Shown here: piece after piece, positions 7,238 to 15,227 of the stretch
Layout of the letters: the number at the start of each line of letters is the position of its first letter
Numbering within the stretch: position 1 is the stretch's first letter
NCBI RefSeq assembly: GCF_000718515.1
Contig: NZ_JNZS01000016.1
Coordinates: 70,353 to 134,352 of the forward strand
Source of the DNA: Micromonospora parva
GTDB lineage: Bacteria; Actinomycetota; Actinomycetes; Mycobacteriales; Micromonosporaceae
Length of the DNA stretch: 64,000 nt
Reading direction: 5' to 3'
Position numbers and translations under genes: made by a program
Notes under the pieces: generated by a model
Seen by the model: the letters and a program-made list of their open reading frames with translations, nothing else
The model's database searches: none
Told to the model about the DNA's origin: nothing

Positions 7238-7942
7238 TCAGCGCCCAGCGCCACGGACCAGACGTGGGCGACGCAGCGCCACCACGGCGAGGATCAGCCC
7301 GGTGATGGTCAGCGCCGCACCGGCGGGCAACAGCAGCTCGCCGGTCATGCCGCCCGCACCGCCACCGAAGCCGGTGGCGGGACCGCGACTGGGCTGGGGG
7401 GACGGCGTCTTCTTGACCACCTGGAGCATGGTCGAGGCGGTCTCGCCGTCGCGGCACTCCAGCTTGACCCGGTAGTTGCCGGGGCGGGTGCGCTCGCGCA
7501 CCATCGGCGCGGCGGTGAGCACCCCGCGCTGCGGCTGCACGCCGACCGCGCCGAAGGCGTCGGAGACCACGGTGGCGCCCACCGAGTTGTCCCGACAACT
7601 GGCCCGGATGCCGACCAGATAGCCGGGCTGCACCGTGCTGGGACTGACCTCGACGAAGATGTCCACCGGCGACGGCGGTTGAGGCGCCCCACCGGGCGGG
7701 CCACCGGGCGGCCCTTCCGGCTGCCGGGCCGGCGCAGCGCCGGCGGCGAGCTGGAACACGGCAGGAGCGGCGAGGCCGCGTTCCGGCGCGAATGCCGCGA
7801 GGACGGGCGCAGGTGCCGCCAGGGCGGGCGCGGACGCCGCGAGCGCCGGCACGGACGCCGCGAGCGCGGGCGCGGCGGCCAACAGGGGGCTGGCGAACAC
7901 GGTCACCAGCGACAGGGTCACGACGCCGCGGGTCAGTCTCAC
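7238..7942 (-). CDS. Secreted protein with sortase-like C-terminal signal
   Basis: A 234-residue protein with a signal peptide (MRLTRGVVTLSLVTVFASPL), an Ala/Pro-rich repeat (PALAAS units, about 25-60), an Ig-like domain (about 92-175) with two cysteines (SCRDN, ECRDG) that could pair, and a typical wall-sorting tail. That tail is RGPATGFGGG (186-195), a hydrophobic segment (about 203-222) and an arginine-rich end. GPATG stands where LPxTG or the xGGxxTG motifs of other actinobacterial sortase substrates would be. Start GTG 7942 has AGGGGG four bases upstream. It is directly upstream of, and probably a substrate for, the class F sortase. Confidence 0.75.
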   Translation of the reverse strand: MRLTRGVVTLSLVTVFASPLLAAAPALAASVPALAASAPALAAPAPVLAAFAPERGLAAPAVFQLAAGAAPARQPEGPPGGPPGGAPQPPSPVDIFVEVSPSTVQPGYLVGIRASCRDNSVGATVVSDAFGAVGVQPQRGVLTAAPMVRERTRPGNYRVKLECRDGETASTMLQVVKKTPSPQPSRGPATGFGGGAGGMTGELLLPAGAALTITGLILAVVALRRPRLVRGAGR

Positions 7943-8075
7943 GATGCCCCCTCTCGACGCCGTGCGGCCGGGTCGGGCAGTGGCGCACCCGACCTGCCGT
8001 ACCAGTTGGATCCTCTCATTTCCGGTCGCACATCACATCCGATCCGCTGGCGGCGTCGCGTAGGCTCGGGACGCT

Positions 8076-8783
8076 GTGACCGCCACCGACCATTCTCCCG
8101 CCGTCCCGCCCCCGAGCCGGACGATCCGCACGTTCCACCCCCGACGGGGTCGGATGAGCGACCGGCAGACCGACGCGCTGAGCCGGCTCTGGCCCGCGTA
8201 CGGCCTGGATGTGCCGGACGGGCCTGTGGTGCCCGTCGACCTGGCCGACCTGTTCGGTCGCCGGGCGCCCGTGGTGCTGGAGATCGGTTCGGGCATGGGC
8301 GACAGCACCGCCGCGATGGCCGCCGCCGACCCGGATCGAGATTATCTGGCGGTCGAGGTGCACACGCCGGGAATCGCCAACCTCCTCGACCTGGTGGAAC
8401 GCGCTGGCCTGCGAAACGTACGGGTGGCGCAGGGCGACGCGTTGTCCCTGGTCAGCGGCTTGCCCGAGGATGTGTTGGACGCCGTGCACGTTTTCTTCCC
8501 GGACCCGTGGCCGAAGTCCCGCCACCACAAGCGGCGGATCATCCAGCCGACGCACGTGGCGTTGCTGCGGTCACGACTGCGCCCGGGCGGCGTGTTGCAC
8601 TGCGCGACCGACTGGGCCGAGTACGCCGAGGCGATGAAGGCAACGCTGGACGCCGATCCGGAGCTGGTGGACGCGTACGGCGGCTTCGCGCCGCGTCCGG
8701 CGCACCGCCCGGTGACGAAGTTCGAGCGGCGGGCGATCACCGCCGGTCGGCCGGTCGCCGACCTGCTGTACCGCCGGCGGTGA
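8076..8783 (+). CDS. trmB: tRNA (guanine-N7)-methyltransferase
   Basis: A 235-residue SAM-dependent methyltransferase that makes m7G46 in tRNA. Motifs include EIGSGMGDSTAAMA (SAM loop), HVFFPDPWPKSRHHKRR (TrmB signature with the catalytic Asp and substrate-binding residues) and TDWAEYAE. The N-terminal TIRTFHPRRGRMSDRQ corresponds to the RSF..RQGR opening of known TrmB, which supports the GTG at 8076 over an internal ATG at 8154. TAGGCT (8061-8066) nine bases before the start and the lack of a ribosome site suggest a leaderless or nearly leaderless transcript. Confidence 0.93.
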   Translation: MTATDHSPAVPPPSRTIRTFHPRRGRMSDRQTDALSRLWPAYGLDVPDGPVVPVDLADLFGRRAPVVLEIGSGMGDSTAAMAAADPDRDYLAVEVHTPGIANLLDLVERAGLRNVRVAQGDALSLVSGLPEDVLDAVHVFFPDPWPKSRHHKRRIIQPTHVALLRSRLRPGGVLHCATDWAEYAEAMKATLDADPELVDAYGGFAPRPAHRPVTKFERRAITAGRPVADLLYRRR

Positions 8784-8791
8784 CCGACGAA

Positions 8792-8819
8792 ACGCCCTAA
8801 CCGCAATGCGGCGGGGCGT
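8792..8819 (+). terminator. Hairpin after trmB
   Basis: ACGCCC (8792-8797) and CCGC pair with GCGG and GGGCGT (8814-8819) around a three-base AAT loop. It lies nine bases after the trmB stop. There is no T run, as is usual for high-GC actinobacterial terminators. Confidence 0.5.
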
Positions 8820-8885
8820 CTGGGCGGGGTCCGGTGCGGGCCCGGTTGGCGTAGCGGGGCATGATCCAGGCACCATGGACAGGCT

Positions 8886-11399
8886 ATGACGCTCACCGCC
8901 GCGCTGCCGACAAGCGCCGACCCCGACACCCTCTTCGACGCGTTCGCCGGCTGGGCGAAGGAGCGCGGCCTCGACCTCTACCCGCATCAGGAAGAGGCGG
9001 TCATCGAGATCGTCTCCGGCGCCAACCTGATCATGAACACGCCCACCGGCTCGGGCAAGAGCCTGGTGGCGATCGCGGCGCACTTCGCGGCCCTCGCCGA
9101 CAGCCGCACGACCTTCTACACCGCGCCGATCAAGGCGTTGGTGTCGGAAAAGTTCTTCGCGCTCTGCGAGGTCTTCGGCGCCGAGAACGTCGGGATGCTC
9201 ACCGGCGACGCCAGCGTCAACGCCGACGCCCCGATCATCTGCTGCACCGCGGAGATCCTGGCCAACCTGGCGCTGCGCGAGGGCGAACGGGCCGACGTCG
9301 GCCAGGTGATCATGGACGAGTTCCACTTCTACGCCGAGCCCGACCGGGGCTGGGCGTGGCAGGTGCCGATCATCGAGCTGCCGCAGGCCCAGTTCATCCT
9401 GATGTCCGCCACCCTGGGGGACACCACCCGCTTCGTCGACGACCTGACCCGGCGCACCGGGCGGCCGACCGCCGTCGTGCGCTCGGCCGAGCGGCCGGTC
9501 CCGCTCATCTTCTCGTACGCGATGACGCCGCTGCACGAGACGCTCGAGGAGCTGCTGGAGACCAAGCAGGCCCCGGTGTACGTGGTGCACTTCACCCAGG
9601 CCGCCGCGCTGGAACGCGCCCAGGCGCTGACCAGCGTCAACGTCGCGACCCGCGCCGAGAAGGACATGATCGCCCAGGCGATCGGCAACTTCCGGTTCAC
9701 CGCCGGCTTCGGCAAGACGCTCTCCCGGTTGGTCCGGCACGGCATCGGCGTGCACCACGCCGGCATGCTGCCCAAGTACCGCCGCCTGGTGGAGACCCTC
9801 GCCCAGGCCGGTCTACTCAAGGTCATCTGCGGGACCGACACCCTCGGCGTCGGCATCAACGTGCCAATCCGCACCGTGCTGTTCACCGGCCTGTCCAAGT
9901 ACGACGGGGTACGCACCCGACTGCTCAAGAACCGGGAGTTCCACCAGATCGCCGGGCGGGCCGGTCGGGCCGGTTACGACACCATCGGCCGGGTCGTGGT
10001 GCAGGCCCCCGAGCACGTCATCGACAACGAGAAGGCCCTCGCCAAAGCCGGCGACGACCCGAAGAAGCGCCGCAAGGTGGTGCGCAAGAAGCCGCCGGAG
10101 GGTTCGATCGGCTGGGGTCAGCCCACCTTCGACCGACTTGTCGACGCCGAGCCGGAGCCGCTGACCTCCAGCTTCCAGGTCAGCCACTCGATGCTGCTCA
10201 ACGTCATCGGCCGGCCCGGTGACGCGTTCGCCGCGATGCGGCACCTGCTCACCGACAACCACGAGGAGCCGGCCGCACAGCGCCGGCACATCCGCCGGGC
10301 GATCGCCATCTACCGGGCGCTGCGGGCCGGCGGGGTCGTCGAGGAGCTGCCCGAACCGGACGAGACCGGCCGCCGGATCCGGCTCACCGTCGACCTCCAG
10401 CTCGACTTCGCCCTCAACCAGCCGCTCTCCCCCCTCGCCCTGGCCACCATCGAGTTGCTCGACGCCGAGTCCCCGTCGTACGCGCTCGACGTGCTCAGCG
10501 TGATCGAGTCGATCCTCGACGACCCCCGGCAGATCCTCTCCGCGCAGCAGTTCAAGGCGCGCGGCGAGGCCGTCGCCGCCATGAAGGCCGAGGGCATCGA
10601 GTACGAGGCGCGCCTCGAACTGCTCGAGGACGTGACCCACCCGAAGCCTCTGGCCGAGCTGCTGGAGGCCGCGTACGAGATGTACCGGCAGGGGCACCCC
10701 TGGGTCGCCGACCACCAGCTCTCCCCCAAGGCCGTGGTCCGCGACATGTACGAGCGGGCCATGACCTTCACCGAGTACGTGCAGTTCTACGGGCTGACCC
10801 GCTCGGAGGGCCTGGTCCTGCGCTACCTGGCCGACGCGTACAAGACGCTGCGGCAGACAGTGCCCGAGGACGCCAAGACCGAGGAGCTGATCGACCTCAT
10901 CGAGTGGTTGGGCGAGTTGGTCCGCCAGGTCGACTCCAGCCTGATCGACGAGTGGGAGCGGCTGCGTAACCCGTCCGACGTGGCCGAGGTGGCCCAGGCG
11001 CACGCCGCCCTCGCCGACCGGCCACCGGCGGTGACCCGCAACGCACGGGCGTTCCGGGTGCTGGTGCGCAACGCGCTGTTCCGCCGCGTCGAGCTGGCCG
11101 CGCTGCGCCGCTGGGACCTGCTCGCCGAGTTGGACGCCGAGGACGGCTGGGACTACGACGCCTGGGCCGACGCTCTCGGGCCGTACTTCGAGGCGTACGA
11201 CTCGATCGGGGTCGGGCCGGACGCCCGCGGCCCGGCGCTGCTCATGATCGAGCAGGGCCGGGAGCGGTGGACCGTACGGCAGATCTTCGACGACCCGGAC
11301 GGTGACCACGACTGGGGCATCAGCGCCGAGGTCGACCTGGCCGCCTCGGACGAGATCGGTGCGGCGGTCGTCCGGATCACCGACGTCGGCCAGCTCTAA
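8886..11399 (+). CDS. Ski2-like DEAD/DEAH helicase with DUF3516 domain
   Basis: An 837-residue superfamily 2 helicase. N-terminal motor: TPTGSGKSLVA (motif I), YTAPIKALVSEKF (Ia), MDEFHFY (II), MSATLGDT (III), GTDTLGVGINVPI (V) and QIAGRAGRAGYD (VI). The C-terminal half (from about 470) matches the layout of the actinobacterial DUF3516 domain, rich in helices and acidic residues, and has no separate catalytic motif I can name. The role is probably RNA processing or repair, unproven. The ATG at 8886 begins the conserved region without an obvious ribosome site. A GC hairpin with TTT follows. Confidence 0.88.
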   Translation: MTLTAALPTSADPDTLFDAFAGWAKERGLDLYPHQEEAVIEIVSGANLIMNTPTGSGKSLVAIAAHFAALADSRTTFYTAPIKALVSEKFFALCEVFGAENVGMLTGDASVNADAPIICCTAEILANLALREGERADVGQVIMDEFHFYAEPDRGWAWQVPIIELPQAQFILMSATLGDTTRFVDDLTRRTGRPTAVVRSAERPVPLIFSYAMTPLHETLEELLETKQAPVYVVHFTQAAALERAQALTSVNVATRAEKDMIAQAIGNFRFTAGFGKTLSRLVRHGIGVHHAGMLPKYRRLVETLAQAGLLKVICGTDTLGVGINVPIRTVLFTGLSKYDGVRTRLLKNREFHQIAGRAGRAGYDTIGRVVVQAPEHVIDNEKALAKAGDDPKKRRKVVRKKPPEGSIGWGQPTFDRLVDAEPEPLTSSFQVSHSMLLNVIGRPGDAFAAMRHLLTDNHEEPAAQRRHIRRAIAIYRALRAGGVVEELPEPDETGRRIRLTVDLQLDFALNQPLSPLALATIELLDAESPSYALDVLSVIESILDDPRQILSAQQFKARGEAVAAMKAEGIEYEARLELLEDVTHPKPLAELLEAAYEMYRQGHPWVADHQLSPKAVVRDMYERAMTFTEYVQFYGLTRSEGLVLRYLADAYKTLRQTVPEDAKTEELIDLIEWLGELVRQVDSSLIDEWERLRNPSDVAEVAQAHAALADRPPAVTRNARAFRVLVRNALFRRVELAALRRWDLLAELDAEDGWDYDAWADALGPYFEAYDSIGVGPDARGPALLMIEQGRERWTVRQIFDDPDGDHDWGISAEVDLAASDEIGAAVVRITDVGQL

Positions 11400-11412
11400 C
11401 AGGCGTCTCGGC

Positions 11413-11443
11413 AGGGGGTCGTCCGCACGCCGGACGGCCCCCT
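11413..11443 (+). terminator. Rho-independent terminator after helicase
   Basis: A 13-bp stem AGGGGGTCGTCCG / CGGACGGCCCCCT with one G-U pair and a CACGC loop, followed by TTTGT. It starts 13 bases after the helicase stop. Confidence 0.75.
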
Positions 11444-11491
11444 TTGTCGCGTTTTCCGCACCCCCTCTTTCGCTGGGCGATGTCAGACCCG

Positions 11492-11517
11492 TCGATTAGA
11501 ATGTATGTACTAATCGA
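11492..11517. promoter_or_regulatory. AT-rich 26-bp dyad upstream of 11556 gene
   Basis: TCGATTAG and CTAATCGA form a perfect 8-bp inverted repeat around ten AT-rich bases. TAGAAT inside it (11497-11502) could be a -10 box. Such AT-richness is rare in this genome and it lies 38 bases before the next start, so an operator overlapping the promoter is likely. It does not match the actinobacterial LexA consensus. Confidence 0.5.
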
Positions 11518-11555
11518 GTTCCTGACCTGCAGGATTACGATCCGGGAGGACGCCC

Positions 11556-12200
11556 GTGACCGCGCCCGCCGCCACGCCCCTCACCCCCTACGCCACGCTG
11601 CTCGGCTTCACCCGCTACGTCGACCGCACCGGCCCCACCAAGGCGACCTTCGTGGGCGGTCTGCGTAAGCAGCGAGCCAGCCGGTCCGGCTTCAACCCGC
11701 ACGGGCAGTTCGTCAAGGCACTCAAGGCCGACATCGCCTTCCACACCGGCGGCACCCACCTGACCGGGGTGGTCGACGTGGTCAAGCCTCGCTGGCGCCC
11801 GCTCTACCAGGCGCTCGTTCCCGGCGCCACGGCCTGGCTGCACTCCCTCGGCGAGCCGGCCGCCGTCGACCTCGCCCAGACCCGCGACGCCCTGGCCATG
11901 CTGGGCGACCTACCCGTCAAGATCAACCCCCATTTCGGTGTACGCCACGCCGACGGCCGCGCCGAAGCGGTCCGCCTGCACTTCGACGAGACCCCGCCGA
12001 GCGAGGAATCGGTGCTGGCCACCCTGCACCTGATGGCCCGCCACATGGACGCGGTGCTCCCGCACGCCGAGCCGGTCCTGGTGGATGTCCGCCGTGGCCA
12101 GGCCCACCACATGCCCACCGACGCGAAGCCCGAGCAGATCGAACGCTGGCTGGCCGGCGAAGCCGCCGCCTTCCGCGCCATCTGGTCCACCGCCGCCTAA
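11556..12200 (+). CDS. Conserved-looking protein of unknown function
   Basis: A 214-residue soluble protein without signal peptide or membrane segment. It opens LTPYATLLGFTRYVDRTGPT and contains FVGGLRKQRASRSGFNPHGQF and INPHFGVRHADGRAEAVRLHFDE. I do not recognise the family. The tidy alternation of strands and helices and the strong codon bias indicate a real folded protein. GTG 11556 is preceded by GGGAGG six bases upstream. Its promoter region holds an AT-rich 26-bp dyad, suggesting specific regulation. It is transcribed alone, with palindrome B1 after its stop. Confidence 0.75.
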   Translation: MTAPAATPLTPYATLLGFTRYVDRTGPTKATFVGGLRKQRASRSGFNPHGQFVKALKADIAFHTGGTHLTGVVDVVKPRWRPLYQALVPGATAWLHSLGEPAAVDLAQTRDALAMLGDLPVKINPHFGVRHADGRAEAVRLHFDETPPSEESVLATLHLMARHMDAVLPHAEPVLVDVRRGQAHHMPTDAKPEQIERWLAGEAAAFRAIWSTAA

Positions 12201-12237
12201 CCCGCCCACACCCCCACCCCGCCGCCGTCGCCGCCAT

Positions 12238-12317
12238 CAAGATCCGCGCAACTTCAGGGATGCTGCTGCCTCCCACGATCGGGAAGCAGCAAGAACTCTG
12301 ACGTTGCGCGGATCTTG
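12238..12317. repeat. Intergenic palindrome, subtype B (copy B1)
   Basis: Perfect 15-bp outer arms (CAAGATCCGCGCAAC at 12238-12252, complement at 12303-12317) enclose a second imperfect stem (CTGCTGCCTCCC / GGGAAGCAGC). The first 31 bases match B2 at 13300 in the same orientation with only a few differences. B1 and B2 bracket the gene at 12389-13281. Confidence 0.85.
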
Positions 12318-12388
12318 TACGTCCGGCCCCACGTGAGGGTTATCCACAGGGGCTGTCGGCGGGCGTACCCGGCCGGCAGGGTGTCTTC

Positions 12389-13281
12389 ATGCCTGCTTCT
12401 CCACGGCGTCCGGCAAGGTTGCAGGGGCCTGTCTTCCGCGGCTCCCGCGCCGTCGCGGACGGACTCATCACCCCTGCGGAACTGCGCAGCTCGGCGTGGC
12501 GGCCCCTCTTCCGCGACGTCTACGCGGATGCCCGACTAGAGGTCACGCACCGCGCTCGTTGTGCCGCGGCGGCACAACTGGTGCTACCCCCGGGTGTGGT
12601 GATCGCCGGGCGCAGCGCGGCAGCGCTCTACGGCGCAGCGTCGGTCGCCGGCAACGAGCCGGTCGATGTTCTCGTGCCCAGCGGCCAGCGGTTCGGACCG
12701 GTGTCGGGCCTCGCCGTCCACGTTGGCACGATCGACGGGGCCGACGTCACGCTACGCCGGGGCATCCCGATGACCACGCCGACGCGTACCTGCTGGGATC
12801 TGGCCCAGTGGCTGCCGACGGAGGAGGCCGTCGCGATCGTGGATCGGCTCGCCCACAACCATCTGGTGGCACTCGCATCGTTGCGGCAAACGCCCGGGCG
12901 CGGGTCGGCGACCGAGGGTGGAAGCGCATGGTGCGGGTGGCCGCCCTGGCTGACGCGGGCGCGGAATCGGCACCGGAGTCCCGACTTCGCGTGCGGATCG
13001 TGCTCGCCGGGGTGCCGACGCCGGTCACCCAGTTCGTGGTCGAGCGCGAGGGGAGATTCGTGGCCCGCCTGGACCTGGCGTGGCCACACCTCAAGGTCGC
13101 CGTCGAGTACGACGGACTGTGGCACGACGATCCCGAGCAGTTTCACCGCGATCGACGTCGCCTCAACCGCCTGCTCGGTGACAACTGGATCGTGCTGCCC
13201 GTGACCGCGAAACGATTCCGGGAGGACTTCGACGGCTTCCTCGAGGAACTCCGTCAAGCCCTCAACTCCCGATCCCGCTGA
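12389..13281 (+). pseudogene. AbiEi-like/DUF559 protein, frameshifted
   Basis: Two overlapping frames together spell one protein of about 297 residues. The first frame (12389 to about 12895) gives an AbiEi-like winged-helix antitoxin domain, with GLITPAELRSSAWRPLFRDVY and GIPMTTPTRTCWDLA. The second frame (about 12897-13281) gives a DUF559 / Vsr-like nuclease-fold domain: ARLDLAWPHLKVAVEYDGLW, then HDDPEQFHRDRRRLNRL. The change of frame near 12885-12905 equals loss of one base. It could be true decay, a sequencing error or programmed shifting. Many actinobacteria carry intact homologues, usually annotated as type IV antitoxin-like proteins. ATG 12389 follows AGGGTG. The gene is bracketed by palindromes B1 and B2. 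Confidence 0.75.
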
Positions 13282-13298
13282 CCCCGACGGGCCCCCGA

Positions 13299-13384
13299 CC
13301 CCAAGATCCGAACAACTTCAGGGTTACTGCTGCTTCTGCGGCTTGGGAGGCAGCAGTTTCCCGGTAGTTGCTCAGATCTTGGGG
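13299..13384. repeat. Intergenic palindrome, subtype B (copy B2)
   Basis: Outer 18-base arms (CCCCAAGATCCGAACAAC at 13299-13316 and GTTGCTCAGATCTTGGGG at 13367-13384) pair with two mismatches. An inner stem ACTGCTGC..GGCAGCAGT lies between. It has the same orientation as B1 and lies between convergent gene ends. Confidence 0.85.
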
Positions 13385-13409
13385 TTCGTTCGCGACGGTG
13401 CCAGCGGGG

Positions 13410-14357
13410 TCAGGCGGCGGGGAGGTACTTGGCCAGGTCGTCGAGGATCTTGTTGGCGGCGCCGACGCCGATGCCGGTCATCCAGACCTCGTCGGAGACG
13501 GGGTACGCCTTGCCGGCCTTGACGGCGCCCAGGCCCTTCCAGAGGGTTCCGCCAGCCACCTTGCTCTGCTCGGCGGCGGCCTTGTCGCCGTACGCGGTCA
13601 CGAAGATGACGTCACCGTCGACCTCGCTGATCCGCTCGGGGCTGACCAGGTCGAAGCGCTTGTCCTCCTTGTTGGCGAGCATCTGCCGCTCGGGGCGGCC
13701 GAGGCCGGTGTCGCCGATGACGATGCCGGAGAACGAGTCCGGGCCGTACACCCGGATGTTGCCGGGCAGGAACCGCACGATCGACACCTTGCGCGCGGCG
13801 GGGTCGCCGAGGGTGGCACCGAAGTCCTTGGCCCGCTTCTCGTACGCGCCGAGCAGGTCCTTGGCCTGCTGCTCGCGGCCGAGCGCCTTGCCGTCGAGGA
13901 GGAGGTTCTCCTTCCAGGTGATGCCCACCTTGTCGGTGAACACGGTTGGCGCGATGGCGGCCAGTTCGTCGTAGAACTTCTCCTGGCGGAACTTGCTGCC
14001 CAGGATGAGGTCCGGCTTCAGCGCGTTGATCGCCTCCAGGTCGGGCTCGGTGAGCACCCCGACCTCCTTGATGCCGGCGAGCTTGTCCGCGCCGAAGTAG
14101 GTCGGCCAGCTCTTGGCCTCACCGGCGGTGGCGGCACCGACGGGCGTGATGCCCAGTGAGAGCGCCGTGTCGATCTTGTCGGTGTCGAGCACGACCACCC
14201 GCTTGGGCTCCGCCGGGACCTTGGTGGTGCCCATGGCGTGGGTGATCTCCCGGGTCTCCCCGGTGGTGGTGCCGGCGACCGGGTCGCTCTCACCGCAGGC
14301 GGTGAGTCCGACGCCGAGGGCGGCGGCCGCGGCGAGAGCGGCGACGAGACGACGCAT
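13410..14357 (-). CDS. Iron-siderophore-binding lipoprotein
   Basis: A 315-residue FecB/FepB-type solute-binding protein. The lipobox LTAC at about residues 18-21 anchors it to the outside of the membrane. The body shows the helical-backbone periplasmic fold: EPKRVVVLDTDKIDTALSLG, GVLTEPDLEAINALKPDLIL and DEVWMTGIGVGAANKILDDL. It delivers ferric siderophore to the permeases encoded upstream in the same operon. Start ATG 14357 has AGGA six bases upstream and overlaps the stop of the ATPase gene (TGATG), indicating coupled translation. It is the last gene of the importer operon controlled by the box at 17480. The siderophore type cannot be told from sequence. Confidence 0.92.
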   Translation of the reverse strand: MRRLVAALAAAAALGVGLTACGESDPVAGTTTGETREITHAMGTTKVPAEPKRVVVLDTDKIDTALSLGITPVGAATAGEAKSWPTYFGADKLAGIKEVGVLTEPDLEAINALKPDLILGSKFRQEKFYDELAAIAPTVFTDKVGITWKENLLLDGKALGREQQAKDLLGAYEKRAKDFGATLGDPAARKVSIVRFLPGNIRVYGPDSFSGIVIGDTGLGRPERQMLANKEDKRFDLVSPERISEVDGDVIFVTAYGDKAAAEQSKVAGGTLWKGLGAVKAGKAYPVSDEVWMTGIGVGAANKILDDLAKYLPAA

Positions 14358-15208
14358 CAGAGTCCTTTCGAGGGGTACGAGCCGGCGAGCGGAATCGCTG
14401 CGTCGGCGGGGGTGACCGGGCTGGCGGAGGTGCCACCGGTGTACGCGGGCACCACCAGGGGTGCGCCGGTCACCGGGCAGGGCACGACCACACAGGCCAG
14501 CCCGAAGACGTCGCGGACCAGGTCGGCGGTGAGGATCTCCCGGGGCGGTCCGGCGGCCACCACGGCGCCGGCGCGCATCGCGACCAGGTGGTCGGCGTAG
14601 CGGGCGGCCTGGTTCAGGTCGTGCAGCACGGCGACCACGGTGCGGCCCCGCTCGGCGCGCAGCCGGTGCAGCAGGTCCAGCACCTCCACCTGGTGGGCCA
14701 GGTCGAGGAAGGTGGTCGGCTCGTCCAGCAGCAGGGCGTCGGTGTCCTGGGCGAGGGTCATGGCGATCCACACCCGTTGCCGCTGACCGCCGGAGAGGCT
14801 GTCCACCGGTCGGTCGGCCAGGTCGGTCACGTCGGCGAGGGCCATCGCCTGGTCCACCGCCGCGCCGTCCTCCGACGACCACTGCCGCCACCACCGCTGG
14901 TAGGGCTGCCTGCCCCGCCCGACCAGGTCCGCCACGGTGACGCCCTCGGGCACCAGCGGGCTCTGCGGCAGGACGCCGAGGCGGCGGGCGACCTCCCGGG
15001 TCGGCAGGTCGCGGATCGCGGTGCCGTCCAGCAGCACCGTGCCCCGGCGGGGGTTGAGCAGCCGGGCCATCGTGCGCAGCAGGGTGGACTTGCCGCACGC
15101 GTTGGGGCCGACGATGACGGTGAACGCGTCGGTCGGCAGGTCCAGGTCGAGCCCGTCGAGCACGGTCCGGTCGTCGTAGCCGGCGACCAGGTCGCGGGTA
15201 GAGAGCAT
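14357..15208 (-). CDS. Siderophore ABC transporter ATPase (FepC-like)
   Basis: A 283-residue ABC ATPase. GPNACGKSTLL is Walker A (with Cys replacing the usual Gly), LSGGQRQRVWIAMTLAQ the signature, DALLLDEPTTFLDLAHQ Walker B, and VLHDLNQAARYADHL the switch histidine region. FLDLAHQ and QAARYAD are typical of the FepC/FhuC group for ferric-siderophore import. The ATG at 15208 has GAGGAG seven bases upstream and starts the conserved domain. An earlier in-frame GTG or ATG would run back into the permease gene. The stop overlaps the binding-protein start by one base. Confidence 0.93.
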   Translation of the reverse strand: MLSTRDLVAGYDDRTVLDGLDLDLPTDAFTVIVGPNACGKSTLLRTMARLLNPRRGTVLLDGTAIRDLPTREVARRLGVLPQSPLVPEGVTVADLVGRGRQPYQRWWRQWSSEDGAAVDQAMALADVTDLADRPVDSLSGGQRQRVWIAMTLAQDTDALLLDEPTTFLDLAHQVEVLDLLHRLRAERGRTVVAVLHDLNQAARYADHLVAMRAGAVVAAGPPREILTADLVRDVFGLACVVVPCPVTGAPLVVPAYTGGTSASPVTPADAAIPLAGSYPSKGL

Positions 15209-15227
15209 CACACGACTCCTCGAGGCG

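Noticed and set aside
6542-8800. A 752-codon plus-strand frame across the sortase, its substrate and trmB
   Set aside because: Arginine- and glycine-rich shadow crossing three real genes on both strands.
11492-11517. LexA (SOS) box
   Set aside because: The dyad does not contain the GAAC/GTTC arms at the right spacing.
13410-15098. A 562-residue fusion of an arginine-rich region with the siderophore-binding protein
   Set aside because: The first 246 codons run antiframe through the ATPase gene; the lipoprotein signal and ribosome site place the real start at 14357.
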